Below the pieces are notes generated by a model that saw only the letters and a program-made list of their open reading frames with translations, did no database searches and was not told the origin of the DNA. This document shows positions 1-7,104 of a stretch of DNA of 11,745 nucleotides, in pieces. Source of the DNA: Planctomycetaceae bacterium (GTDB taxonomy: Bacteria > Planctomycetota > Planctomycetia > Pirellulales > UBA1268); NCBI GenBank assembly GCA_003488325.1, contig DNLZ01000478.1, positions 9,962 to 21,706 of the forward strand. Direction: 5' to 3'. The position numbers and the translations under genes were made by a program. Position 1 is the first letter of the stretch. Each line of letters starts with the position of its first letter.

Positions 1-1257
1 CGCACGGAACCCGCGTCCTTCCGCCTCAACATGGTGGCCGCCACGAAGACCACCGCGCCGCTCTCCGGCCTCAAGGAGCCGTGGGCCGGCTGGTCGGAAG
101 ACCGCCAGCGACAGGTGGCCACGATCCTCGAGGCCATGTTCGGCACGCCCGACAAGCCGGAGGTGGTCGCCGAGACCGGTCTCGATCAGGGGAAACTGAG
201 GCTCGCCGCCGGACCCGTGCACAGCGACATCGTGGGGCGGAAAAACGGCCTCTACCGCGAGCACTGCGTGCACTGCCACGGGATCACCGGAGACGGCATG
301 GGGCCGACCGCCGCATTCCTCAACCCCTATCCTCGGGACTACCGCCCAGGGAAGTTCAAGTTCAAGAGCACCTGGCGGGATGCGAAGCCGACCCACGCGG
401 ATCTGGTGAAGGTGCTCAACGACGGCATCGCCGGATCCTCGATGCCCTCTTTCGCCCTGCTCAGCCCCCCTCAGGTCGACGCCCTCGCGGAGTATGTCAA
501 GTACCTCAGCATCCGCGGTGAGACGGAACTCGCCCTGTTCAACTACATCGAGCAGGAATTGGAGGCGGACGCCAAGCTGTCGGAGGATCGCGGCTTTCTC
601 ATCGACGAGATCCTGACGCCGGTCGTGGAGAAGTGGGTCGCCGCCGAGGAAGAGGACGCCCAGATCCCGATCGCCGATCTGCCCGCCGGCGTCGACTTCG
701 CGCTCGGCCCGTCGGCTCCCGGCAACCGCGAGTCGATCGAACTCGGCAGAAAGTTGTTCCACGGCACGGGCGGATGCGTGAAGTGCCACGGCGTCACCGC
801 GCTCGGCGATGGTCAGGCGAACGACTACGACGATTGGAACAAGGCCATCGTCGAGACGGGCAAGGAGATTGCCGGCAGCCTCACCCAGACGAAAGAGGCC
901 TCGACCGGCCAGATGTCCGCCGAAGATCGGGCCACGCACCGGGCCAAGCTCGAGTGGCTCTCCGCGATGGAACGCGTTCTCGAGGGCGACGCCCTCACGC
1001 CCCGCCCGATTCCACCGCGGAACCTGCGGCTGGGCATCTACCGCGGGGGCCGGAGGCCGCTCGACATCTACCGCCGACTGTACACCGGCATCAACGGCGC
1101 TCCGATGCCGGGCGTCGGTCCTTCGGGTCCTGGCGGCAAGGGCACCGTGCCGTCCGAGGACATCTGGCACATGGTGAACTACGTGCTGTCGTTGCCGTAC
1201 GACTTCGATGGCGAGCTCGGGGTCGATCGTCCGATGGTGGCGAAGGATCGATTCTGA
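1..1257 (+). CDS. Diheme cytochrome c, 5' end cut off by window
   Basis: Electron-transfer protein with two c-type haem domains, expected outside the cytoplasmic membrane. The frame is open to base 1. The first ATG (base 31) has no ribosome site and would give a cytochrome with no export signal, so the true start lies upstream. Numbering from that ATG, haem motif 1 is C79-V-H-C-H83 with likely axial Met M138 (SSMPS). Motif 2 is C249-V-K-C-H253 with likely axial Met M359 (APMPG). The second CxxCH-to-Met distance (about 110 residues) is nearly twice the first (about 59), so domain 2 carries an insertion. The linker between domains (about 170-225) is acidic. It sits 34 bp before coxB. Because CoxB lacks its own cytochrome domain, this protein could feed CuA. 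In many planctomycetes such cytochromes accompany alternative complex III, but those genes would be outside the window. Family is certain; the partner is inferred. Confidence 0.9.
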   Translation, partial: RTEPASFRLNMVAATKTTAPLSGLKEPWAGWSEDRQRQVATILEAMFGTPDKPEVVAETGLDQGKLRLAAGPVHSDIVGRKNGLYREHCVHCHGITGDGMGPTAAFLNPYPRDYRPGKFKFKSTWRDAKPTHADLVKVLNDGIAGSSMPSFALLSPPQVDALAEYVKYLSIRGETELALFNYIEQELEADAKLSEDRGFLIDEILTPVVEKWVAAEEEDAQIPIADLPAGVDFALGPSAPGNRESIELGRKLFHGTGGCVKCHGVTALGDGQANDYDDWNKAIVETGKEIAGSLTQTKEASTGQMSAEDRATHRAKLEWLSAMERVLEGDALTPRPIPPRNLRLGIYRGGRRPLDIYRRLYTGINGAPMPGVGPSGPGGKGTVPSEDIWHMVNYVLSLPYDFDGELGVDRPMVAKDRF

Positions 1258-1277
1258 CCACGGTGAACGAGAAGGAC

Positions 1278-1286
1278 GGGAGGAGG
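1278..1286 (+). promoter_or_regulatory. Strong Shine-Dalgarno for coxB
   Basis: The purine run GGGAGGAGG ends 5 bases before the ATG at 1292. It decides the coxB start: an in-frame ATG at 1208 would add 28 hydrophilic residues, lie inside the cytochrome gene and lack such a site. Confidence 0.8.
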
Positions 1287-1291
1287 CTTCC

Positions 1292-2092
1292 ATGAATCGG
1301 CGGATCTGGGGCATGGCGTGGGCGATCCTCTTCCTTGCCGTGCCGGTGCTCGGCGTGGCCACGTTCGCCGTCGCCCCCGCGATCAACGTGTGGCTGCCGA
1401 AGGACGTGTCGATCCATGGCCGCGACATCGATTCGCTCTTCTACTTCATCCTCGCCCTGACCGGGGTCGTGTTCATCGCGACGGAGATGGTGCTCTTCTG
1501 GTTTCTCTGGAAGTACGACGCCGCGGCGGGCGAGCGGAGGGCGACGTACATCCACGGAAGCCACACGCTCGAGGTGGTCTGGACGATCATTCCCGCCGCC
1601 ACGCTCCTCTTTCTCGCGATCTACCAGATGAACGCATGGGCGGACGTCAAGATGCGGCGGCCCGACATGCCGCCGACGGTCGAGGTCGTCGCGAGACAGT
1701 TCGAGTGGCGGCTCCGGTATCCGGGCCGCGACGGCGTGCTCGGCACGCAGGACGATCTCCACCTCGTCAACGACCTGCAGCTGCCCGTGGACGAGGACAT
1801 CCTCGTGCAGCTCAAGAGCATGGACGTGCTCCACAGCTTCTTCCTGCCCAACCTCCGGATCAAGCAGGATGCGGTTCCGGGCATGAGGATCCCGGTGTGG
1901 TTCAAGTCGACCGAGACCGGCTCCTATGACATCGTCTGCGCCGAGCTGTGCGGCTGGGGCCATTACAAGATGAAGGGCCGCATCACGTTCGTGCCACGGT
2001 CCGAGTTCGATCGGTGGCTCGAGCGCAAGTACGCCGAGCAGGAGGCGACTCGTCCGGCCGGGGACGCCTCCGGAAACCTCGCCGCCCGGTGA
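1292..2092 (+). CDS. coxB: Cytochrome c oxidase subunit II
   Basis: Subunit II of an aa3-type oxidase; it accepts electrons at the binuclear CuA centre on the outer face of the membrane. The 266-residue product has an N-terminal hydrophobic segment (about 8-30, signal or anchor) and two helices (about 48-73 and 94-113). A cupredoxin domain with the usual aromatic motif (QFEWR, 136-140) follows. CuA ligands are all visible: H181, then C216, E218, C220, H224 and M227 in the CxExCGxxHxxM pattern. The protein ends about 40 residues after the CuA motif, so there is no fused cytochrome c domain and it is not a caa3 type. An acidic insertion at 145-155 (G-R-D-G...G-T-Q-D-D) resembles calcium-binding loops, but binding is unproven. 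The start at 1292 is set by a strong ribosome site. The 76 bases to coxA show no gene or clear hairpin. Confidence 0.97.
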   Translation: MNRRIWGMAWAILFLAVPVLGVATFAVAPAINVWLPKDVSIHGRDIDSLFYFILALTGVVFIATEMVLFWFLWKYDAAAGERRATYIHGSHTLEVVWTIIPAATLLFLAIYQMNAWADVKMRRPDMPPTVEVVARQFEWRLRYPGRDGVLGTQDDLHLVNDLQLPVDEDILVQLKSMDVLHSFFLPNLRIKQDAVPGMRIPVWFKSTETGSYDIVCAELCGWGHYKMKGRITFVPRSEFDRWLERKYAEQEATRPAGDASGNLAAR

Positions 2093-2155
2093 CATCGACC
2101 GCCACGCACGCGCCACGATCCCGATTCACTCTCCGGTCACACACCCCGGACGCCT

Positions 2156-2162
2156 GAGGAGA
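2156..2162 (+). promoter_or_regulatory. Shine-Dalgarno for coxA
   Basis: GAGGAGA ends 6 bases before the coxA ATG at 2169, at ideal spacing. The rest of the 76-base gap after coxB shows no promoter I can support. Confidence 0.7.
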
Positions 2163-2168
2163 CCAGTC

Positions 2169-3983
2169 ATGAGCATCGCTCCATCGCCCCTCGCCACCGA
2201 GCACGCCAGCAAGGCGCCGCAGGAGTCGCATGGCCTGACGCTGTCGCAATTCCTCTCGACCTACGTCTTCTCGAAGGACCACAAGGTCATCGGAATTCAG
2301 TTTCTCTTCTCGACGCTGGTGTGGTTCCTCGTCGGGGGTCTCCTGGCTCTCGCGGTGCGGTGGCAGGTCGCGTGGCCGTGGTCGGACGTGCCCGTGCTCG
2401 GGAAGCTGTTCGCCCAGGAGGGCGGCCAGATGAGCCCGGAGTTCTACACGATGCTCTTCACGATGCACGCGACCGTGATGATCTTCCTCGTGATCATTCC
2501 GATCCTCGCGGGCGCGTTCGGCAACTTCCTGATCCCCCTGATGATCGGCGCTGACGACATGGCGTTCCCCACGCTGAACATGCTCTCGTACTGGTTCATG
2601 TGGCCCGCCTTCATCGCCTTCGGAGCGAGCTTTTTCGTCGAGGGGGGCGCGGCATCGGGCGGCTGGACGAGCTACCCGCCGCTCTCGACGAACGTGGCCG
2701 CCTCCCCGGGCAGCGGATGGGGTCAGACCCTCTGGCTCGTCGGGCTGACGTTCGTCGGCGTGTCCTCCATGCTCGGCAGCGTCAACTACATGACCACGAT
2801 CATCCTGATGCGGGCTCCCGGGATGACGATGTTCCGGCTGCCCATGACGATCTGGGCGATGTTCATCACGGCGGTCCTGCAGGCCTTCGCCCTGCCGGTT
2901 CTCACGGCAGCGGGCTTCATGCAGCTGGCCGACCGGACCCTCGGCACGGGCTTCTTCTCGCCCGAGGGGCTGATCGTGAACAACGCCACGCCCGGGGCCG
3001 GTGGTGGACAGCCGCTGCTCTGGCAGCACCTCTTCTGGTTCTACAGCCACCCCGCCGTCTACATCATGATCCTGCCGGCGATGGGCATGGTGAGCGACAT
3101 TCTCACCTGCTTCGCCCGCAAGCCGCTCTTCGGCTATCGGCCGATGGTCTACTCGATCGCCGGCATCGCCGGCCTCGGCTTCATCGTCTGGGGCCACCAC
3201 ATGTTCATGTCGGGGATGAACCCGGCCCTCGGCATCACGTTCATGGTGTCGACGATGATGATCGCCCTGCCCAGCGCCGTGAAGACCTTCAATTGGCTGG
3301 GAACGGTCTGGGGCGGGCGGATCCACTTCACCACCGCGATGCTGTTCGCCCTGGCATTCGTGTCGATGTTCATCATCGGCGGACTGTCGGGCATCTTCAT
3401 GGCGGCGACGCCGGTCGACATCTTCATCCACGACACGTACTTCATCGTCGCCCACTTCCACTACGTCCTCTTCGCGGGCACCGCGATGGGAGTCTGGGCG
3501 GGCATCTACTACTGGTTCCCGAAGATGTTCGGTCGGACCATGAATGAATTCTGGGGCAAGGTGCACTTCTTCCTGACGTTCATTTTCATGAACGGCACGT
3601 TCTTCACGATGCACATCCTCGGCGCGGTCGGCTTCCCCCGCAGGCTCGCTGACGCCTACCACTACGAGACCTTCCACCACCTGCAGCCGATGAACGCCTT
3701 CATGACGTGGTGCGCCATCGGCATGGTGGCCACGCAGGCCATCTTCGCGGCCAACTTCTTCTGGAGCATGTTCCGCGGGCCGATCGCCGGGCGGAACCCC
3801 TGGAACGCGAACACGCTCGAGTGGACGGCACCGTCGCCGCCGGGCCACGGTAATTTCGACTTTCAGCCGGTGGTGCATCGCGGCCCGTACGAGTATTCGG
3901 TCCCTGGCGCCGACAAGGACCACCTGATGCAGACGGACCCGCCCAACGCCGCCGCAGCGGCCGCTGCCCTCGTGGCCCACTGA
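2169..3983 (+). CDS. coxA: Cytochrome c oxidase subunit I, A2-type
   Basis: Catalytic, proton-pumping subunit that reduces oxygen to water. The 604 residues contain about 12 transmembrane helices. By alignment to the family, low-spin haem a ligands are H100 and H431, the haem a3 ligand is H429, and CuB ligands are H294, H343 and H344. Y298 is the cross-linked tyrosine four residues after H294. The K-channel lysine is K372 (SAVKTF). The D-channel entrance appears kept (N119, D130). The A1-type glutamate of HPEVY is replaced (HPAVY, A296), and helix VI reads Y292-S293-H294-P295. This YSHP pattern defines the A2 subfamily, first characterised in Rhodothermus marinus caa3, where the Tyr-Ser pair replaces the Glu. 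The C-terminal tail is polar and ends in an alanine run. ctaA follows after 8 bp. Family and subtype are seen in the sequence; pumping is inferred. Confidence 0.98.
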   Translation: MSIAPSPLATEHASKAPQESHGLTLSQFLSTYVFSKDHKVIGIQFLFSTLVWFLVGGLLALAVRWQVAWPWSDVPVLGKLFAQEGGQMSPEFYTMLFTMHATVMIFLVIIPILAGAFGNFLIPLMIGADDMAFPTLNMLSYWFMWPAFIAFGASFFVEGGAASGGWTSYPPLSTNVAASPGSGWGQTLWLVGLTFVGVSSMLGSVNYMTTIILMRAPGMTMFRLPMTIWAMFITAVLQAFALPVLTAAGFMQLADRTLGTGFFSPEGLIVNNATPGAGGGQPLLWQHLFWFYSHPAVYIMILPAMGMVSDILTCFARKPLFGYRPMVYSIAGIAGLGFIVWGHHMFMSGMNPALGITFMVSTMMIALPSAVKTFNWLGTVWGGRIHFTTAMLFALAFVSMFIIGGLSGIFMAATPVDIFIHDTYFIVAHFHYVLFAGTAMGVWAGIYYWFPKMFGRTMNEFWGKVHFFLTFIFMNGTFFTMHILGAVGFPRRLADAYHYETFHHLQPMNAFMTWCAIGMVATQAIFAANFFWSMFRGPIAGRNPWNANTLEWTAPSPPGHGNFDFQPVVHRGPYEYSVPGADKDHLMQTDPPNAAAAAAALVAH

Positions 3984-3991
3984 CCGCCAGG

Positions 3992-5047
3992 GTGAACGCG
4001 GACGTGAACGTCGACGTGACAACAGACCGCTTCGGGGCGCCCGGCGCGACACGGCAGGCCGTCGAACACGTGGCCCCGGGAACGTGCAAACCGGCAACGT
4101 GCAACCTGCCTCACGTCGCCGCCTCGCTGCTCGTCGTCGTGACGGCCGTGTTGCTCGCGTTCGGAGCGCTCGTCACGACCTACGAGGCCGCCATGGCCGT
4201 TCCCGATTGGCCGGGGACGTTCGGCCACAACATGCTGCTCTTCCCGCTTGCCGAGTGGCTCCACGGTCCGTGGGATCTCTTCCTGGAGCATGGCCATCGC
4301 CTGCTCGGCGCGCTCGTCGGCCTGCTCACGCTCATGGTCGCGGGCCTCGTCTGGTGGCGGGGAGGGCCGCCGGCGGTCGGGGCTCTTGCGATCGCCGCAG
4401 TACTGCTCGTCATCATGCAGGGAGCCCTCGGCGGAGCCCGCGTGCTGCTCGACGACAAGACGGTCGCGAAGGTCCATGCCTGCACCGGGCCGCTCTTCTT
4501 CGCCGTCGCGGTGTCCCTGGCCGTGCTCACGCGGGCGGGTGGCAGATCCTCCGCCTCCACACCCCGGGCCGGGTGGACGGCCGCCGCACTCGTGGTGGCG
4601 ATCTACATGCAGTTGGTGGCGGGAGCACAGTTGAGGCATGTCGATCCCTCCATGCCGCCCGATTCCTTCCGCGGCCTCGTCGCGCTCCACGTGGGCGGTG
4701 CCGTCGTCGTCCTGGTGCTGGCGTTCGCGTCGGCCGCGCATGCCACGACGTGGAGGTCGTGGCCCGTGGCGATACTCGTGGCTGCGTGCATGCAGTGGCT
4801 GCTCGGGTTGGGAACGTGGATCGTCAGCTGGGGACTGCCCACCGGGCTGATCCCCGAGGCGTGGCAACCGGACGTCGCGCTCCGTGCCCGCGGCGGATGG
4901 ACCGCGGCCATCGTCACCGGACACGTGCTCCTCGGCATGCTCATGCTGGGGCTCTCGGTCGCGGCCGCGATCCGGGCCGGCGCGCTCGATCACGTCGCCT
5001 CCCTCGGCCATCGGGGCGACGTGCGACGCTGGCGGAGGTTCGCATGA
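3992..5047 (+). CDS. ctaA: Haem A synthase, COX15/CtaA family
   Basis: Membrane enzyme that oxidises the C8 methyl of haem O to the formyl group of haem A, the oxidase cofactor. With the GTG start at 3992 the product has 351 residues and about eight helices beginning near residue 41. The four conserved haem histidines are visible: H102 in E99-H-G-H-R103, H162 (KVHACTG), H233 (ALHVGG) and H311 (TGHVLLG). The loop motif PDWPGTFG (71-78) is typical. Unlike Bacillus CtaA, the extracytoplasmic loops carry no cysteine pair. The start is uncertain: no ribosome site is obvious, GTG codons at 4004, 4016 and 4070 are in frame, and the first in-frame ATG (M68) falls after helix 1. The first 40 residues look poorly conserved and contain a tandem repeat with two cysteines. 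The stop overlaps the ctaB start by 4 bp (ATGA), indicating coupled translation. Confidence 0.93.
   Translation: MNADVNVDVTTDRFGAPGATRQAVEHVAPGTCKPATCNLPHVAASLLVVVTAVLLAFGALVTTYEAAMAVPDWPGTFGHNMLLFPLAEWLHGPWDLFLEHGHRLLGALVGLLTLMVAGLVWWRGGPPAVGALAIAAVLLVIMQGALGGARVLLDDKTVAKVHACTGPLFFAVAVSLAVLTRAGGRSSASTPRAGWTAAALVVAIYMQLVAGAQLRHVDPSMPPDSFRGLVALHVGGAVVVLVLAFASAAHATTWRSWPVAILVAACMQWLLGLGTWIVSWGLPTGLIPEAWQPDVALRARGGWTAAIVTGHVLLGMLMLGLSVAAAIRAGALDHVASLGHRGDVRRWRRFA
4076..4105 (+). repeat. 15-bp tandem duplication near the 5' end of ctaA
   Basis: Two adjacent 15-base units (4076-4090 and 4091-4105) match at 13 of 15 positions, with core AACGTGCAA. In the ctaA frame they encode PGTCK then PATCN, giving two cysteines ahead of the first membrane helix. 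The unit length keeps the frame. It could be a slippage product or a fragment of a dispersed repeat. Confidence 0.7.
5034..5038 (+). promoter_or_regulatory. Shine-Dalgarno for ctaB inside the ctaA end
   Basis: GGAGG lies 5 bases before the ATG at 5044, within the last codons of ctaA. It fixes the ctaB start. The frame is open for a further 960 bases upstream, but that stretch is only a shadow of ctaA. Confidence 0.75.
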
Positions 5048-6018
5048 TCTCGGCCGTGGAACCGACGGTGGCCGACACCCTGGGTGGACCGTCCGTGGAG
5101 GCGGCGCGGATCGCCCGCGCAGGATGGGTGCGGGACCTCAACCTCCTCGCGCGTCCGCGGATCGCGGTGATGGTCCTCGCCACCGTGGTCGCGGCGGCGT
5201 GGCTCACGCAGGGCGCCGCGGGACACCCGCTCCTGATGGCCGGACTTCTGGTCGGAACCGCGCTCGTGGCGGCGAGTTCGAGCGTCGCGAACCAGGTGCT
5301 GGAGCGCGGCACGGACCGGCTCATGGATCGCACCCGGCATCGTCCCGTCGCGGCCGGCAGGCTGGGAGTCACCACGGCGACCGCCGCGGCAACCGTCACC
5401 CTGGCGGCGGGAACGTGGTTGATCGTCATGACGGGCGGCTGGCCTGCGGCCAGCGCGGCGGTGCTCACGTGGGTCGTGTACATCTGCGCGTACACGCCAC
5501 TCAAGCGCGTCACGCCGCTCAACACCGCCGTCGGTGCCGTCGCGGGTGCACTCCCCGTGGCGATCGGCTGGCTCGCCGCCGACGGTCCGGCCCGGTTCGC
5601 GGAGGGTGATTCCCGCTCCGCTCTTGCCGTGGCCGCCCTCGCGACCGTGCTCTACCTGTGGCAGTTCCCGCACTTCATGGCGATCGCATGGCTTTACCGC
5701 AGGCAATACGCGGCCGCCGGACTCCGGATGCTGACGGTCGCCGATGACACCGGCCTCCGCGCGGCCGGCCAATCCCTGGCCGCATCGCTGGCATTCGTGC
5801 CGGCCAGCCTCGTGCTCGCGGTGCCCTCGGGAAGCGTCCGGTTCTTCCTGTCGGCGGCGCTGCTCTCGATCACGTATGCTCTCGCGACGATGCGGTTCGC
5901 CGTCCGTCGCGACACCGCCTCCGCCCGACTGCTCCTCCTCGCGTCGCTCGTCGTGCTGTTCGGCCTGCTCGTCGCGGCGGGCCTCTTCGGCGCACCGTCG
6001 AGCATCGCGCACTCCTGA
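5044..6018 (+). CDS. ctaB: Protohaem IX farnesyltransferase (haem O synthase)
   Basis: UbiA-type membrane prenyltransferase that adds a farnesyl group to haem B, giving haem O, the substrate of the neighbouring CtaA. The 324 residues fit the family length and hold about eight to nine helices from residue 37 on. The first prenyl-diphosphate motif starts at N83 and reads N-x3-E87-x3-D91, followed by MDRTRHRPVAAGR (94-106). The second loop has YTPLKR (150-155) with the AGALP-x-x-IGW block (168-176). WQFPHFMAIAW (206-216) and the AGLRML block (225-230) are also characteristic. E87 stands where many homologues have Asp; the carboxylate is kept, so activity is expected. The start is fixed by a GGAGG site and a 4-bp overlap with ctaA. 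coxC follows after 39 bases with nothing notable between them. Confidence 0.95.
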   Translation: MISAVEPTVADTLGGPSVEAARIARAGWVRDLNLLARPRIAVMVLATVVAAAWLTQGAAGHPLLMAGLLVGTALVAASSSVANQVLERGTDRLMDRTRHRPVAAGRLGVTTATAAATVTLAAGTWLIVMTGGWPAASAAVLTWVVYICAYTPLKRVTPLNTAVGAVAGALPVAIGWLAADGPARFAEGDSRSALAVAALATVLYLWQFPHFMAIAWLYRRQYAAAGLRMLTVADDTGLRAAGQSLAASLAFVPASLVLAVPSGSVRFFLSAALLSITYALATMRFAVRRDTASARLLLLASLVVLFGLLVAAGLFGAPSSIAHS

Positions 6019-6057
6019 CCCGCTTTTCCTGCCGGACTCTCCCGACGAACCGCCACC

Positions 6058-7050
6058 ATGAACGCATCGGCCATCTCGCTCCCCCACGACCACTCCGGAC
6101 ACGGACACGACGGAGGGCACGGTGACGACGGCCATCACGCCGGCCACGTCCACCTGCAGTACCAGCCGGGGCTGCCCCTGTCGCGGGGCAAGCTCATCAT
6201 GTGGCTGTTTCTCTCGACCGAGATCATGTTCTTCGCGGCCCTGCTCGGCAGTTACGTGGTGCTCCGCTTCGGCGCCGCGGTGTGGCCGAAGCCCCACCAT
6301 GTGCACCTCTCGGAGCCGATCGGCGCCTTCAACACGTTCGTGCTCATCTGCTCGAGCGTCACGATCGTGCTCGCCCTGGAGGCGGCGCGGGTCAACAAGA
6401 CCGGGCTCGCCAAGGCGTGGATGGTGCTCACCTTCGTGCTCGGGACCCTCTTCCTCGGCGTGAAGGCGTACGAGTACCAGGCCAAGTTTTCGCACGGCAT
6501 CTACCCGTGGGCGCCCCGCGGGAGAATCCACGAGCGACCCGATCTCTATTACGGTTCCGCCGTGCGGGCCCGCCTCGGCGAGGCGGCGATGATCGAGCGG
6601 CTCCAGCAGCTCGACGAGCGGCCGGCGGAGTCGCTGTCCCCCGAGGAGGCCTCCGCCCGCACGCGTCTCCAACAGGTGCGGAAGATGGTGGCCAATCCCG
6701 ACCAGCAGGCATTCGACCTGGCGGTCGTCGCCGACCAGGTGATGCCGCTGCCGGCCGAGGGCGCCTCGCACGGTGCCGGACACGGCGGGTCGGGACACGG
6801 TCTCAACGACACCTTCCCGTGGCTCAAGCTGCCGATCGTGATCCCGGGTGGCTCGATGTGGGCGAGCACCTACTTTCTGCTCACGGGCTTCCACGCCATC
6901 CACGTCATCGTCGGCCTGATCGTGTTCGCGGTGCTGCTCGGCCTCCGGCTCGACGCGAAGCGGTCCGGCATGATCGAGAACGCCGGGCTCTACTGGCACT
7001 TCGTCGATCTCGTGTGGATCTTCCTCTTTCCGCTGCTCTACCTCTTCTGA
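6058..7050 (+). CDS. coxC: Cytochrome c oxidase subunit III with His-rich N-terminus
   Basis: Non-catalytic core subunit that stabilises subunit I. The 330 residues contain about five helices (near 46-71, 90-109, 119-138, 266-297 and 311-330), so the first two helices of the seven-helix form are missing, as in many A2-linked enzymes. Family marks are STEIMFF (53-59, E55), E139 in KAYEYQ, GFHAIHV (277-283) and YWHFVDLVW (312-320). Two features stand out. Residues 10-32 carry nine histidines. A hydrophilic insertion of about 115 residues (about 143-258) separates the third and fourth helices; it is charged and helix-prone in its middle and ends with another His/Gly patch (H238, H242, H247). No clear Shine-Dalgarno precedes the ATG at 6058. 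The 54 bases to coxD show only that gene's ribosome site. Confidence 0.96.
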   Translation: MNASAISLPHDHSGHGHDGGHGDDGHHAGHVHLQYQPGLPLSRGKLIMWLFLSTEIMFFAALLGSYVVLRFGAAVWPKPHHVHLSEPIGAFNTFVLICSSVTIVLALEAARVNKTGLAKAWMVLTFVLGTLFLGVKAYEYQAKFSHGIYPWAPRGRIHERPDLYYGSAVRARLGEAAMIERLQQLDERPAESLSPEEASARTRLQQVRKMVANPDQQAFDLAVVADQVMPLPAEGASHGAGHGGSGHGLNDTFPWLKLPIVIPGGSMWASTYFLLTGFHAIHVIVGLIVFAVLLGLRLDAKRSGMIENAGLYWHFVDLVWIFLFPLLYLF

Positions 7051-7104
7051 CCGACGCTCCGATCCCGCGACGGAAGCGCTCCTCACTCCCCCAGGATCAT
7101 CGCC

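Noticed and set aside
1292..2092. caa3-type subunit II with a fused cytochrome c
   Set aside because: There is no CxxCH after the CuA motif and the protein ends soon after it.
1983..4097. 704-codon open frame on the minus strand opposite coxB end, coxA and ctaA start
   Set aside because: It lies antisense to unmistakable oxidase genes and its product is low-complexity, rich in Arg, His, Glu and Asp, as expected of a GC-rich shadow frame.
4084..5043. A 320-residue N-terminal extension of CtaB
   Set aside because: It is the ctaA gene read in another frame; its product is Arg/Ala-rich and the strong ribosome site at 5034-5038 points to the ATG at 5044.
6051..6060. A Kozak-like GCCACCATG before coxC
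   Set aside because: This is a bacterial operon; the match is chance, and many genes in such genomes lack a Shine-Dalgarno.
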